From Biostraticola tofi (lineage in GTDB: Bacteria > Pseudomonadota > Gammaproteobacteria > Enterobacterales > Enterobacteriaceae), in NCBI RefSeq assembly GCF_004343195.1, contig NZ_SMCR01000001.1, forward strand, positions 840,682 to 904,681: DNA of 64,000 nucleotides, given 5' to 3'. The position numbers and the translations under genes are program-made. The notes beneath the pieces are model-generated. The model saw only the letters and a list, made by a program, of their open reading frames with translations, was not told where the DNA came from and did no database searches. Positions 46,821 to 57,190 of this stretch are shown in pieces (within the stretch, counting starts at the first letter, position 1; each line of letters starts with the position of its first letter).

Positions 46821-47056
46821 TGCCATCTCAGTTGTTCTGATTCATTGTTCATTGCCATAATTGGCAAACATTTACTTTCTTAACTGTATTTGCCCGCGTA
46901 GACAAGTGCAAGTCCACGCGGTATTTTCTGTTAAAAAGATATCACATGTACAATTTTTTGCTGGTTTTTCAACCAAAAGTGCCTATATGGGCGGACATCA
47001 TAATGATCATGACGCCGCTCGCGGATTAAATCAATACAACCCATGGTCTGAAAGCG

Positions 47057-47821
47057 ATGCAAAATGACGCTAGAAAACGCAGTGGATTACATTATTTTAT
47101 CTCTGGTTGGCGACTTGTCACCCTGCCCGGCATAAAACGCTATGTCATGATCCCGCTGCTGCTCAATATTATCCTGCTGGGAGGCTCATTCTGGTGGCTT
47201 TACAGCAAACTGAATGAATGGATGCCCAAAGCCATGGCCTATATCCCCGACTGGCTGCAGTGGCTCAGCTATATTCTCTGGCCGCTGAGCGTGGTCGCCA
47301 TCCTGCTGATATTCGGTTACTTTTTCAGCACCATTGCGAATCTCATCGCCTCTCCTTTCAGCGGACTGCTGGCCGAGAAACTGGAGGCCAGGCTGACCGG
47401 CAAACCCCTGCCGGACAGCGGCTGGATCGGACTTCTCAGGGACACCCCGCGCATCCTTCACCGGGAGTGGCTGAAGCTGGTCTATTACCTGCCGCGGGCG
47501 GTGATGCTGTTGCTGCTTTATTTCATTCCCGGCTTCGGCCAGACCGTGGCGCCGATTCTGTGGTTTGCCTTTAGTGCATGGATGCTGGCGGTGCAGTACT
47601 GTGATTTCCCCTTTGATAACCATAAAGTTCCTTTTCGAACCATGCGTGGTGCCTTGAGACGCCACAAATACATTAATCTGCAATTTGGCGCGCTGGTGAG
47701 TATTTTCACCCTTATTCCCGTGGTAAACCTGATGATCATGCCGGTCGCAGTTTGCGGCGCCACAGCGATGTGGGTAGATCGTTATCGGGATGAATTCGTC
47801 GCCGACTCTCCCCGTCCCTGA
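47057..47821 (+). CDS. cysZ: Sulfate transporter CysZ
   Basis: 254 aa (253 in E. coli), collinear with it: [59 protein letters not shown], and the end [17 protein letters not shown]. It is an inner-membrane sulfate uptake protein needed for cysteine synthesis under some conditions. It is divergent from zipA, with cysK 200 bp downstream. A CysB site would be expected near the promoter, but I could not identify a clear one. Confidence 0.95.
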   Translation: MQNDARKRSGLHYFISGWRLVTLPGIKRYVMIPLLLNIILLGGSFWWLYSKLNEWMPKAMAYIPDWLQWLSYILWPLSVVAILLIFGYFFSTIANLIASPFSGLLAEKLEARLTGKPLPDSGWIGLLRDTPRILHREWLKLVYYLPRAVMLLLLYFIPGFGQTVAPILWFAFSAWMLAVQYCDFPFDNHKVPFRTMRGALRRHKYINLQFGALVSIFTLIPVVNLMIMPVAVCGATAMWVDRYRDEFVADSPRP

Positions 47822-48020
47822 CCTCGAAAAGACAGGTGCGGCCATCGCACCTGCCTCCTCTTGTGCCCTGCAGTCCGGCAGCGATCCTGTTCTTAAAACT
47901 TATGTCTTAATAACATATCGATATACCATTCTTTTACTTCCGTCAAACGGCTGAAAGGGTATGCTCTTTGTATTCTCGCCCTCAATGGGCTGTAAGCAGC
48001 TAAGCATAAAGGACTGGGTC

Positions 48021-48986
48021 ATGAGCAAGATTTACGAAGATAATTCACTGACGATCGGCCATTCACCACTGGTTCGTTTAAACCGTATCGGTAACGGACG
48101 TATCCTGGCAAAAATCGAGTCGCGCAATCCAAGCTTCAGCGTGAAATGCCGAATCGGATCCAGCCTTATCTGGGATGCGGAAAAACGCGGTGTGCTTAAG
48201 CAAGGGATCGAACTGGTCGAACCCACCAGCGGCAACACCGGGATTGCTCTGGCTTATGTTGCTGCAGCGCGCGGTTACAAACTGACGTTAACCATGCCGG
48301 AAACCATGAGTGTGGAACGTCGCAAGCTGCTTAAAGCCCTGGGTGCCAGCCTGGTGCTGACCGAGGGTCCTAAAGGCATGAAAGGCGCTATCGCCAAAGC
48401 TGAAGAAATCGTCGCCACCGACCCCGAGCGTTTCCTGATGCTGCAGCAGTTCAGCAATCCCGCCAACCCGGCAATCCATGAGCAGACGACCGGCCCGGAA
48501 ATCTGGGAAGATACCGATGGCGAAGTCGACGTTTTCATTGCCGGCGTCGGCACCGGCGGCACCCTGACCGGTGTCAGCCGTTATCTGAAACATACCCAGG
48601 GTAAAGCGGTGTTGAGCGTAGCGGTTGAACCGAGCGACTCGCCGGTTATCAGCCAGGCGCTGGCGGGTGAAGAAATCAAGCCCGGCCCCCATAAGATCCA
48701 GGGTATCGGCGCCGGGTTCATCCCCGGAAACCTGGACCTCAGCCTCATTGATCGGGTTGTGCAAATCACCAACGATGAAGCGATCAGCACCGCCCGTCGC
48801 CTGATGGAACAAGAAGGCATACTGGCCGGCATCTCATCAGGCGCTGCGGTTGCCGCGGCCCTCAAGCTGCAGGAAGATGAAGCCTTTGCCAATAAAAATA
48901 TTGTCGTCATCCTGCCCTCTTCGGGCGAGCGTTATTTGAGCACCGCCCTGTTTGCCGACCTGTTCACCGAACCGGAATTGAAATAG
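48021..48986 (+). CDS. cysK: Cysteine synthase A
   Basis: 321 aa from the ATG at 48021 ([26 protein letters not shown]). The PLP lysine is in [28 protein letters not shown] and GTGGTLTGV bind the substrate and phosphate. O-acetylserine plus sulfide gives cysteine. It is one residue shorter than E. coli in the loop before [11 protein letters not shown]. Expected to be activated by CysB with N-acetylserine; upstream DNA has AT-rich -10-like text but no certain CysB site. A strong terminator follows. Confidence 0.96.
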   Translation: MSKIYEDNSLTIGHSPLVRLNRIGNGRILAKIESRNPSFSVKCRIGSSLIWDAEKRGVLKQGIELVEPTSGNTGIALAYVAAARGYKLTLTMPETMSVERRKLLKALGASLVLTEGPKGMKGAIAKAEEIVATDPERFLMLQQFSNPANPAIHEQTTGPEIWEDTDGEVDVFIAGVGTGGTLTGVSRYLKHTQGKAVLSVAVEPSDSPVISQALAGEEIKPGPHKIQGIGAGFIPGNLDLSLIDRVVQITNDEAISTARRLMEQEGILAGISSGAAVAAALKLQEDEAFANKNIVVILPSSGERYLSTALFADLFTEPELK

Positions 48987-49008
48987 TCCCGATAACGCCT
49001 CAGTGTGT

Positions 49009-49036
49009 AAAAAAGCACCCGTCAGGGTGCTTTTTT
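49009..49036 (+). terminator. Terminator of cysK
   Basis: Stem GCACCC/GGGTGC, extended by A:T pairs (AAAAAAGCACCC with GGGTGCTTTTTT) and a four-base loop. The T run of six makes it a strong intrinsic terminator. Confidence 0.9.
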
Positions 49037-49151
49037 GTGGGAGGGATCAAACTTTTAACCCTTGGCGAATTGATTTTATTGGTTCAGTCTTGTATTTAGA
49101 CAGACAATTATTTCGATGCATGAAATTAATCTGCTATTAATTGTTCTGCTG

Positions 49152-49169
49152 GCTGAATCGATTAACAGC
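49152..49169 (+). promoter_or_regulatory. Cra (FruR)-like operator upstream of ptsH
   Basis: GCTGAATCGATTAACAGC is an imperfect palindrome matching the Cra consensus core TGAA-CG-TT. It lies about 230 bp before ptsH, in the long cysK-ptsH intergenic region. Cra control of ptsHI is known in E. coli. Confidence 0.6.
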
Positions 49170-49311
49170 CTGTAGCTTTCCGTTGAAAAGCGGCATAATA
49201 ATAAAGAGAGGAATAATTCAGAATCGGGTGGTTTAGCAATCTGGCCATAACCGTCATTTTATTCCCTCACATGCCCAGTCCGGGTTGATACCTCCCGGCG
49301 TGTACCAAACA

Positions 49312-49345
49312 GGCTAAAGTGCGTCTTTTAGGCTAAACTTTAGCC
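49312..49345 (+). promoter_or_regulatory. GGCTAAA repeats at the ptsH promoter
   Basis: GGCTAAA occurs at 49312 and 49331, 19 bp apart, and the second copy with TTTAGCC (49339-49345) makes a perfect palindrome. It ends 40 bases before ptsH, overlapping the presumed -10 (TAAACT). A similar AACTTTAG...AAGTTGGGGAAA leader is found before ptsH in E. coli. Confidence 0.5.
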
Positions 49346-49384
49346 CCACAACACTGATTTCATCTAATAAGTTGGGGAAAAACA

Positions 49385-49642
49385 ATGTTCCAGCAAGAAG
49401 TTACGATTACTGCACCTAATGGCCTGCATACCCGCCCTGCCGCACAGTTCGTCAAGGAAGCAAAAGGTTTCAGTTCCGATATTACCGTTACCTCGAATGG
49501 CAAAAGTGCCAGCGCTAAAAGCCTGTTCAAACTGCAAACCCTGGGCCTGACCCAAGGCACCGTCGTCAGTATTTCCGCCGAAGGCGAAGATGAACAACAA
49601 GCAGTAGAGCATCTGGTTAAACTGATGGCAGAGCTTGAGTAA
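49385..49642 (+). CDS. ptsH: Phosphocarrier protein HPr
   Basis: 85 aa. His15, in [13 protein letters not shown], receives phosphate from enzyme I. Ser46 is present in SASAKSL as in all HPr proteins. The sequence is near identical to E. coli HPr. It is a soluble carrier passing phosphate to the EII permeases. First gene of ptsHI-crr, with a GGGGAAAA ribosome site. The promoter region (49045-49384) holds the Cra-like site and GGCTAAA repeats. Confidence 0.98.
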   Translation: MFQQEVTITAPNGLHTRPAAQFVKEAKGFSSDITVTSNGKSASAKSLFKLQTLGLTQGTVVSISAEGEDEQQAVEHLVKLMAELE

Positions 49643-49692
49643 CAAAAAGCCCGGTCTTTTTAGTTAACATGGATCAAGAGTAAGGTAGGGTT

Positions 49693-51420
49693 ATGATTTC
49701 AGGCATTTTAGCATCACCGGGTATCGCCTTTGGTAAGGCTCTGCTACTAAAGGAAGATGAAATAATCATCAACCGGAAAAAAATCACTGCGCCAGAGGTT
49801 GAGCAGGAAATTGAGCGTTTCCTTAACGGACGGGCCAAGGCATCGGCTCAGTTGGAAGCGATTAAAACCAGAGCCGGTGAGACCTTCGGTGAAGAAAAAG
49901 AAGCCATCTTCGAAGGCCATATCATGCTTTTGGAAGATGAAGAGCTTGAGCAGGATATCATAGCCCTGATTAAAGATGACTTGGCTGCCGCCGATGCTGC
50001 GGTGTACACCGTAATCGAGACTCAAGCCAAGGCGCTGGAAGAGCTGGACGACGAATACCTCAAGGAACGCGCGACCGATGTGCGCGATATCGGCAAACGT
50101 CTGCTGCGTAATATCCTCGCAATGCCGATCATCGATTTGACCTCTATCAATGAAGAAGTGGTGTTGGTCGCCGTTGATTTGACGCCTTCAGAAACGGCGC
50201 AGCTTAACCTGGATAAAGTCCTCGGATTCGTTACCGACCTGGGTGGACGGACGTCCCATACGTCGATCATGGCCCGTTCTCTTGAACTCCCCGCTATCGT
50301 TGGTACCGGCAGCGTCACTCGTCAGGTAGTCAACGGTGATTACCTGGTACTGGATGGCGTAAACAACCAGGTTTATGTCAATCCGACACCGCAGCAGATT
50401 GAAGAGCTGAAAGCCCTGCACAGCCAGTATGTGTCAGAAAAAAATGAACTGGCCAAGCTCAAAGACCTACCGGCAATCACTCTCGACGGTCATCAGGTAG
50501 AAGTCTGTGCCAATATTGGCACAGTGCGCGATGTGGCGGGCGCCGAACGGAACGGTGCCGAAGGCGTAGGCCTGTATCGTACCGAATTCCTGTTTATGGA
50601 TCGTGATTCATTGCCGACCGAAGAAGAGCAGTTCCAGGCCTATAAGGCCGTGGCGGAATCCATGAGCACCGGTTCTATCATTGTTCGAACCATGGACATC
50701 GGCGGAGACAAAGATCTGCCGTATATGAACCTGCCGAAAGAAGATAACCCTTTCCTTGGCTGGCGCGCCATCCGTATTGGTCTGGATCGTAAAGAGATGC
50801 TCCATGCCCAGTTGCGCGCTATTCTGCGTGCATCCGCATTTGGCAAACTGCGCATCATGTACCCGATGATTATTTCGGTTGAAGAAGTGCGCCAGTTGAA
50901 AACTGAACTTGACCTGCTCAAAGCGCAGTTGCGCGAAGAAAGCAAAGCGTTTGATGAGTCGATTGAAGTCGGCGTCATGGTGGAAACACCGGCCGCAGCG
51001 ACCATTGCTCACCATCTGGCTAAGGAAGTTGATTTCTTCAGTATTGGGACAAACGACTTAACCCAGTATACTCTTGCTGTAGATCGCGGTAACGAGTTAA
51101 TTTCTCACCTGTATAACCCGATGTCTCCAGCAGTATTGACATTGATTAAACAGGTTATAGACGCCTCGCACGCGGAAGGTAAATGGACGGGCATGTGTGG
51201 CGAGCTGGCGGGAGATGAACGTGCTACACTACTGTTATTAGGGATGGGACTGGATGAATTCAGCATGAGTTCTATCTCTATCCCACGCATCAAGAAAATC
51301 ATTCGCAACACGAATTTTGGCGATGCAAAGGCGTTAGCAGAGGAAGCTTTAGCTCAACCTACCGCGGATGAGCTGATGAATCTGGTCAACACGTTCATTG
51401 AAGAAAAAACGCTCTGCTGA
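49693..51420 (+). CDS. ptsI: PTS enzyme I
   Basis: 575 aa, the E. coli length. The active-site His lies in [21 protein letters not shown] (about residue 189). The C-terminal TIM barrel binds PEP, with [16 protein letters not shown] [22 protein letters not shown], and the [18 protein letters not shown] block contains the catalytic Cys. Transfers phosphate from PEP to HPr. It follows ptsH by 50 bp. Confidence 0.98.
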   Translation: MISGILASPGIAFGKALLLKEDEIIINRKKITAPEVEQEIERFLNGRAKASAQLEAIKTRAGETFGEEKEAIFEGHIMLLEDEELEQDIIALIKDDLAAADAAVYTVIETQAKALEELDDEYLKERATDVRDIGKRLLRNILAMPIIDLTSINEEVVLVAVDLTPSETAQLNLDKVLGFVTDLGGRTSHTSIMARSLELPAIVGTGSVTRQVVNGDYLVLDGVNNQVYVNPTPQQIEELKALHSQYVSEKNELAKLKDLPAITLDGHQVEVCANIGTVRDVAGAERNGAEGVGLYRTEFLFMDRDSLPTEEEQFQAYKAVAESMSTGSIIVRTMDIGGDKDLPYMNLPKEDNPFLGWRAIRIGLDRKEMLHAQLRAILRASAFGKLRIMYPMIISVEEVRQLKTELDLLKAQLREESKAFDESIEVGVMVETPAAATIAHHLAKEVDFFSIGTNDLTQYTLAVDRGNELISHLYNPMSPAVLTLIKQVIDASHAEGKWTGMCGELAGDERATLLLLGMGLDEFSMSSISIPRIKKIIRNTNFGDAKALAEEALAQPTADELMNLVNTFIEEKTLC

Positions 51421-51461
51421 TTTCACGACGCTGACCCGATATAAATGCTTAGGAGAAGATC

Positions 51462-51971
51462 ATGGGTTTGTTCGATAAACTGAAATCGCTGGTTTCTGAT
51501 GACAAAAAAGACACCGGAAGCATCGAAATTGTTGCACCTCTTTCAGGTGAGATCGTCAATATCGAGGATGTTCCTGATGTTGTTTTCGCTGAGAAAATTG
51601 TCGGCGATGGCATTGCCATTAAACCCAGTGGTAACAAAATGGTAGCGCCGGTGGACGGCACTATCGGTAAAATTTTTGAAACTAACCATGCTTTTTCTAT
51701 CGAGTCCGACAGCGGCATCGAGCTTTTTGTTCACTTTGGCATCGATACCGTTGAATTGAAAGGTGAAGGTTTCAGGCGCATTGCCGAAGAAGGCCAGCGC
51801 GTGAAAAAAGGGGATGTGGTCATCGAGTTTGATCTGCCATTACTGGAAGAGAAAGCAAAATCCACCCTTACCCCGGTCGTCATCTCCAATATGGACGAGA
51901 TCAGGGAATTGGTTAAACTGACCGGCAGTGTTGTGGTTGGCGAAACCCCGATTATCCGCATCAAAAAATAA
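51462..51971 (+). CDS. crr: Glucose-specific enzyme IIA
   Basis: 169 aa. Phospho-acceptor His91 is in [15 protein letters not shown], preceded by His76 in ETNHAFSI, which sits near it in the fold. EIIA-Glc phosphorylates EIICB-Glc and, when unphosphorylated, blocks other sugar permeases and lessens cAMP synthesis. No ptsG is nearby. It is the last gene of the operon and is followed by a hairpin terminator. Confidence 0.98.
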   Translation: MGLFDKLKSLVSDDKKDTGSIEIVAPLSGEIVNIEDVPDVVFAEKIVGDGIAIKPSGNKMVAPVDGTIGKIFETNHAFSIESDSGIELFVHFGIDTVELKGEGFRRIAEEGQRVKKGDVVIEFDLPLLEEKAKSTLTPVVISNMDEIRELVKLTGSVVVGETPIIRIKK

Positions 51972-52032
51972 TGCTCTGGGCCGCCGGCCAACACCGGTGG
52001 ACTATCAGCAGCATCAGCCTTACCGTCTGATA

Positions 52033-52055
52033 GCCCGATTCACATCGGGCGTTTT
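52033..52055 (+). terminator. Terminator of ptsHI-crr
   Basis: Stem GCCCGAT/ATCGGGC with a four-base loop TCAC, then GTTTT. It lies just before the convergent histidine-kinase gene stop (52062). Confidence 0.85.
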
Positions 52056-52061
52056 AAGACC

Positions 52062-53465
52062 TCAAGGTTGCCCTTCCCGCCAGTGAGGCAGGTGGATAGC
52101 AATCGCCAGGCCGCCGTCAGGCAGATTGGTCGCCTCCACCTGGCCTGCGTGTTCCATGATAACTTTGCGGGTAATAGCCAATCCCAGTCCGTAACCTTTA
52201 CCGCCTTGGGGAGAGTTGATGCGCACAAAAGGGTCGAAAATGCTGGAGAGTTTGCTTTCTTCGACGCCAGGTCCCTGGTCGGTCACCAGGATATCCAGGC
52301 GTGCTCCATGTTGCGTCAGCCTGATGACCACCCGTTGCTCGGCGATGGAAAAACGCAGTGCATTCCGCACTATATTTTCCACTGCCCGGCGCATCATTTC
52401 TGCATTTCCGCGCACCGTATAGTCACACTGAACATTTACCTCAAATTCTACCGCAACGCCGGTATTCTGCGCTTCATAGCGGGCATCGCTCAAGATTGAC
52501 TCAATCAGCAGCCGAAGATCAAAATAGTCCTCATCCGGCGGGTTGCCATGCCCAACCCGGGAAAGCGCCAGCACATCGCCAATCATCTTATCCATTCTGG
52601 CCGCTTCGTGCTCAATGCGCTTAAGCGAGGCGGGAAGGTTATCCTGATTCTGGTGGGCCAGTCCGATGGCCAGCTGCAGCCGAGCCAGCGGCGATCGCAA
52701 CTCATGGGACACATCATGCAGCAAGGCGGCACGGTTACTGACCAAGAGCTGCAGGCGTTCAGCCATAGCATCGAAATCCCGCGCCACATCACTTATTTCA
52801 TCGTGCCGGCGGCGCATTAACGGCAGCAGACGCACGCTGAGATCACCTAATGACACCTGGTTAAACGCTTTTTGCAGCTGGCGCATCGGCCGGGTCAGGT
52901 TCCATGCCATCAGCATGCTGAACAACAGGCCCACCGTAACGCCAAGCCAGAACAAGGGGCTGGGCATATGCAGGATGCTGCCGTTACGATTATTATGCAG
53001 TTGGTGACGCAGTTCACCGGCATCATAACTGACCCGGTAAAGCTGCCCATCACTATCGGTGAAAAGCTTTTCGACACTGGTCGGCAGGCGGCCGGGTACT
53101 TGAGGCAACGCTGCTGCGGCCTTGCCAGACACTCTGCCCGATGCAGCGCCAGTCTGGCGGTCGCCGGTGCCAGTTTGCCGACTGTCGATCGCGGCGGCCG
53201 CCAGCGGCACGATATTGACCAACGCGCGCTCGTCTGCCGGCCATTGCGCCATCAGCGACTGCAGTGCCGGCATGCCGCCGGTTTTCAATGCTGTTTCCAC
53301 AGCTGTCATCTGCAGCTCGACGATGCGTCGGGCGCCGTTTTCTTCCGGCGGTTGATGATCATTACCGTAAAGCGTAAAAACGGCCCACAGTATTTGGGTG
53401 ATTAACAAGAAGATAAGCCAGAACCCGAGCAGGATCTTCCAAAAGAGACGTCCGCGGGTGGTCAT
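52062..53465 (-). CDS. CpxA-like sensor histidine kinase
   Basis: 467 aa: membrane helix (~11-32), periplasmic domain (~33-165), second helix, HAMP, H-box LHDVSHELRSPLARLQLAIG with the phosphorylated His, N-box (NIVRNALRFS) and G-boxes (DQGPGVEE, GYGLGLAI). Resembles CpxA in the kinase region but the sensor region differs and contains an Ala/Gly/Arg-rich stretch. It is not the main CpxA, judging by its neighbourhood. The signal is unknown; the sensor likely reads envelope conditions. Overlaps the regulator's stop by one base. Confidence 0.85.
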   Translation of the reverse strand: MTTRGRLFWKILLGFWLIFLLITQILWAVFTLYGNDHQPPEENGARRIVELQMTAVETALKTGGMPALQSLMAQWPADERALVNIVPLAAAAIDSRQTGTGDRQTGAASGRVSGKAAAALPQVPGRLPTSVEKLFTDSDGQLYRVSYDAGELRHQLHNNRNGSILHMPSPLFWLGVTVGLLFSMLMAWNLTRPMRQLQKAFNQVSLGDLSVRLLPLMRRRHDEISDVARDFDAMAERLQLLVSNRAALLHDVSHELRSPLARLQLAIGLAHQNQDNLPASLKRIEHEAARMDKMIGDVLALSRVGHGNPPDEDYFDLRLLIESILSDARYEAQNTGVAVEFEVNVQCDYTVRGNAEMMRRAVENIVRNALRFSIAEQRVVIRLTQHGARLDILVTDQGPGVEESKLSSIFDPFVRINSPQGGKGYGLGLAITRKVIMEHAGQVEATNLPDGGLAIAIHLPHWREGQP

Positions 53466-54145
53466 CAGCGGATTCTGTAGCCGATACTGCGAACGGTTTC
53501 GATACTGAGCGTACAGCCAGGCAGCAGCGAAAGCTTGTGCCGGATATTGCTGATATGAACATCTATGCTGCGATCATAGGCCTCGCGCCGGCGTCCCAGC
53601 GCTTTCTCGGACATGTCGTCCTTTGATACCACCCGGTCCTGAGCCCGCATCAGCAGTTCCAGCAAATTGAATTCCGAGGCGGTGAGATCAAAGGGCTTAT
53701 CCTGCCATAGACTGCCGCGGGTAGCCGGGTTAAGCGTCAGTTTGTCATAAGTGACGATACCCTCTGGCACCGTTTTATCCGGCAATTCATCAAAGCGACG
53801 CAATACCGCGCGCAGTCGAGCCACCAGTTCCCGGGGATAGCAGGGTTTCGGCATGTAATCATCAGCGCCCATTTCCAGACCGATGACCCGGTCGATATTG
53901 TCGCCTTTGGCCGTCAGCATGATAATCGGGATGCGGCTGCTTTTGCGGACCTGGCGCAGCACATCGGTTCCGCTCATGTCAGGCAGCATGATGTCCAGAA
54001 TGATGGCGGTGTATTGGCCGGACAACGCGCCTTCCACGCCTTCTTTACCGGTCAGGACCAGCGAGGTGGCAAAGCCTTCGGCGGTCAGGTATTCACTCAG
54101 CATCTTGCCCAGTTCGCGATCATCGTCGACCAGTAGGATATTCAT
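53465..54145 (-). CDS. OmpR-family response regulator, CpxR-like
   Basis: 226 aa. Receiver with NILLVDDDRELGKML, phospho-acceptor Asp in AIILDIMLPDMSGTD (about residue 51) and Lys in YMPKPCYPREL; a winged-helix domain with DLTASEFNLLELLMRAQDRVVSK. Partner of the overlapping kinase gene. It resembles CpxR, but differs from E. coli in context. I see no Cpx-box pair (GTAAA repeats) upstream. Confidence 0.87.
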   Translation of the reverse strand: MNILLVDDDRELGKMLSEYLTAEGFATSLVLTGKEGVEGALSGQYTAIILDIMLPDMSGTDVLRQVRKSSRIPIIMLTAKGDNIDRVIGLEMGADDYMPKPCYPRELVARLRAVLRRFDELPDKTVPEGIVTYDKLTLNPATRGSLWQDKPFDLTASEFNLLELLMRAQDRVVSKDDMSEKALGRRREAYDRSIDVHISNIRHKLSLLPGCTLSIETVRSIGYRIR

Positions 54146-54269
54146 GTTTATTCTCCGAATGGGTGCCGCGGCACGGCATATTTGCAGACTATGACAACGG
54201 AAAAGCCCGACGGGTCATCGAAAATACGGTTTCGAAGATAAAAATAACCTCTCTGCAGGCAGGCCCGTC

Positions 54270-55154
54270 TTATGCCGGACTGAATATGCCGGTCGACAGG
54301 TAGCGATCGCCGCGATCGCAAATGATAGCCACCACCATGCTGCCCGGTGCGGCGGCAGCCACCCGTAACGCCCCGGCCACTGCGCCGCCTGAACTGACAC
54401 CACAGAAAATGCCCTCTTCCCTTGCCAGAAGACGCATGGTTGTCTCGGCTTCGCTCTGCTGGATATCCAGAATTTCATCCACCGCCTCCGGTCGAAAGAT
54501 GCCGGGCATATAGGCCTCGGACCAGCGGCGGATTCCCGGGATACTGCTACCGGCGGCAGGCTGCAGGCCGACGATCCGAATATCCGTTCGCTGTTGTTTC
54601 AGGTACTGACTTACGCCGGTGATGGTGCCTGTCGTGCCCATACTGGATACAAAATGGCTAATCCGGCCGTGGGTCTGCCGCCAGATTTCCGGACCGGTGG
54701 TGGTAAAGTGCGCCAGCGGGTTATCCGGATTGTTAAACTGGTCCAGTAGCTTGCCTTCGCCATTGCGCGCCATCTGCAATGCCTTATCCCGGGCCCCTTC
54801 CATGCCCTGGTCGCGACTGACCAGAATCAATCGGGCGCCGTAAGCGAGCATTGCATCCTGACGTTCCTGGCTCATGTTCTCCGGCATTAGCAAGGTCAGC
54901 GAATAGCCTTTCATCGCCGCAATCATCGCCAGCGCAATGCCGGTATTACCGCTGGTGGCTTCGATAAGCCTGTCACCTGGGGTGATTTCCCCGCGAAGCT
55001 CGGCCTGGCTTATCATCGATAAGGCCGCCCGGTCCTTGACCGAGCCTGCCGGGTTGTTCCCCTCCAGTTTAACCAGAATATCGCTGCCGGTATGGCTTGC
55101 CAGCCGCTGCAGTTTCACCAGCGGAGTGTTGCCTATGCACTGTTCCAGGGTCAT
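54270..55154 (-). CDS. cysM: Cysteine synthase B
   Basis: 294 aa from ATG at 55154. The PLP lysine is in NPAGSVKDRAALSMI; substrate loop SGNTGIALA and GTTGTITGVSQYL are the CysM-type variants. It makes cysteine from O-acetylserine with sulfide or thiosulfate (giving S-sulfocysteine). It is downstream of cysA, matching a thiosulfate-using role: cysPTWA supply thiosulfate and CysM uses it. Confidence 0.96.
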   Translation of the reverse strand: MTLEQCIGNTPLVKLQRLASHTGSDILVKLEGNNPAGSVKDRAALSMISQAELRGEITPGDRLIEATSGNTGIALAMIAAMKGYSLTLLMPENMSQERQDAMLAYGARLILVSRDQGMEGARDKALQMARNGEGKLLDQFNNPDNPLAHFTTTGPEIWRQTHGRISHFVSSMGTTGTITGVSQYLKQQRTDIRIVGLQPAAGSSIPGIRRWSEAYMPGIFRPEAVDEILDIQQSEAETTMRLLAREEGIFCGVSSGGAVAGALRVAAAAPGSMVVAIICDRGDRYLSTGIFSPA

Positions 55155-55232
55155 CAAAATGGCTTATCTCAATAAAGACGCAGGCGGCCGGGAGGCCGCC
55201 TGCGACAAGGCTAGGAGTGAAAATATACCGTA

Positions 55233-56324
55233 TCAGGCGCTTTGGGCGAAAGCAACCGGTTGCAATCGCTTGTCACCCGCATACAGCCGGGCATTCTGGC
55301 CGCCCAGGTAATAGCGCTGGCCGCGCACCGGCGGCGTGGCCGCTTCGCCGGGTAATACCACATTCAGCATCTCATGATGCCAGCCAACCGGCTGGACCGA
55401 CAGTTGCCAGTAATGGCCCCGCGGGCTGACGTCGATAACCTGGACCGGCAGCGGACAGCGTTCATCAGGCTGCGGACTGATCTGCATCTCCCATGGGCGC
55501 AGGAATACATCCACTTTGCCCTGATGAAGAGGTGCATAATGCAGTGGCCAGTGGTGACTGCCGATATACAGTTGGGATCCGCGGATTTCGCCATCCAGCC
55601 GATTAACCTCTCCCATGAATTCGAGCACAAAACGGCTGGCGGGCTCACGCCATACGTCGTAGGGCGAGCCAACCTGCTCAATGTTGCCGTGACTCATCAC
55701 CACCAGTCTATCAGCGACTTCCATGGCTTCTTCCTGGTCGTGGGTGACAAACACGCTGGTGAATTTGAGTTCTTCGTGCAACTGACGCAACCAGAGGCGC
55801 AATTCTTTGCGCACCTGGGCATCCAGTGCGCCGAACGGTTCATCCAGCAGCAAAATCTGCGGTTCAACCGCCAGGGCGCGGGCCAGAGCCACACGTTGCT
55901 TCTGTCCGCCCGACAATTGGGAGGGATAACGATCGCCCAAATGCGCCAACTGGACCATATCCAGTAATCGGGCGACCCGTTTCTTGATACCGGCCCTGTC
56001 CGGACGTTCTTTGCGCGGCAGTACGCTCAGTCCAAAAGCAACATTATCGGCAACCGTCATATGGCGGAACAGGGCGTAGTGTTGGAACACAAAGCCGACA
56101 TGGCGATCACGAGCATGTGTCCGGCTCACGTCTTTACCGTTAAAGCGCAGGCGGCCGCTATTATGGTGCTCAAGGCCGGCGATAATGCGCAGCAAGGTGG
56201 TTTTACCGGAACCGGAGGGGCCAAGCAGCGCAACCATCTCGCCGGTCGGGATATCCAGCGAAACGTCATTCAACACTTTGGTACGGTCGAAGTATTTGCT
56301 GATGTTATCGATTTCGATACTCAT
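55233..56324 (-). CDS. cysA: Sulfate/thiosulfate ABC ATPase CysA
   Basis: 363 aa from the ATG at 56324 ([26 protein letters not shown]). Walker [10 protein letters not shown], signature [16 protein letters not shown], Walker [13 protein letters not shown], and the C-terminal TOBE domain. It powers CysT/CysW import of sulfate and thiosulfate. The start overlaps the cysW stop by four bases; cysM is 78 bp downstream. Confidence 0.96.
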   Translation of the reverse strand: MSIEIDNISKYFDRTKVLNDVSLDIPTGEMVALLGPSGSGKTTLLRIIAGLEHHNSGRLRFNGKDVSRTHARDRHVGFVFQHYALFRHMTVADNVAFGLSVLPRKERPDRAGIKKRVARLLDMVQLAHLGDRYPSQLSGGQKQRVALARALAVEPQILLLDEPFGALDAQVRKELRLWLRQLHEELKFTSVFVTHDQEEAMEVADRLVVMSHGNIEQVGSPYDVWREPASRFVLEFMGEVNRLDGEIRGSQLYIGSHHWPLHYAPLHQGKVDVFLRPWEMQISPQPDERCPLPVQVIDVSPRGHYWQLSVQPVGWHHEMLNVVLPGEAATPPVRGQRYYLGGQNARLYAGDKRLQPVAFAQSA

Positions 56325-57190
56325 AGGGGCTCCCCTTTTTGAAGTTCCGCCTGATGACGCGCCAGGCGCCACTGCAAACCGCTTTTGACGAATAATGTAA
56401 CGATGGCCATCAGAGTCAGCAGAGCAGCAGCGGTAAAGGCGCCGACCGTGTTGTAATCCTGATGGAGTAATTCAACCTGCAGAGGCAAGGTATAGGTTTC
56501 GCCGCGAATAGCGCCGGAGACCACCGATACCGCACCGAATTCGCCGATGGCGCGGGCGTTGGTCAGTATCACGCCGTACAGCAGCGCCCAGCGGATATTG
56601 GGCAGCGTCACGCGGCGGAACATCTGCCAGCCGGAAGCACCCAGCAGAATGGCGGCCTCATCTTCCTCGCTGCCCTGACTCAGCATCACCGGAACCAGCT
56701 CGCGCACCACAAAAGGACAGGTAACGAATACGGTCACCAGCACCATGCCGGGCCATGAAAACATCAGTTGGACATTGTGCTCATCCAGCCAGCCGCCCAA
56801 GGGACCATTGGAGCCGTAGAACAACAGGTACAGCAGGCCCGCCACCACCGGCGACACCGCAAACGGGATATCCATCAGGGTCAGCAGCAGCTGACGCCCG
56901 CGAAACGCAAAGCGCGTTACCAGCCAGGCAAGCAAAATGCCGAATACCAGATTGACCGGGACGGTGATTAAGGCCATCAATACCGTCAGCCAGATGGCAT
57001 GCAGCATGTCCGAGTCGCCAAGGTTGGTCCAGACTACGCCGAGCCCCTGTGACAGCGCGGTAATAAAAATGTAGACCAGCGGCACGATCAGCAGCAGGAA
57101 AGACAGCAGCATGCCGGTACCGACCAGCGCCCATTTGGTCCAGTCGATGCGCGAGCGAGCCACGCCGTTGAACGTGCCGACATCAGACAT
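56321..57190 (-). CDS. cysW: Sulfate/thiosulfate ABC permease CysW
   Basis: 289 aa with six helices and the EAA loop ([33 protein letters not shown]). It forms the membrane channel with CysT. It opens [20 protein letters not shown] and its start abuts the cysT stop (1-bp overlap). Confidence 0.95.
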   Translation of the reverse strand: MSDVGTFNGVARSRIDWTKWALVGTGMLLSFLLLIVPLVYIFITALSQGLGVVWTNLGDSDMLHAIWLTVLMALITVPVNLVFGILLAWLVTRFAFRGRQLLLTLMDIPFAVSPVVAGLLYLLFYGSNGPLGGWLDEHNVQLMFSWPGMVLVTVFVTCPFVVRELVPVMLSQGSEEDEAAILLGASGWQMFRRVTLPNIRWALLYGVILTNARAIGEFGAVSVVSGAIRGETYTLPLQVELLHQDYNTVGAFTAAALLTLMAIVTLFVKSGLQWRLARHQAELQKGEPL

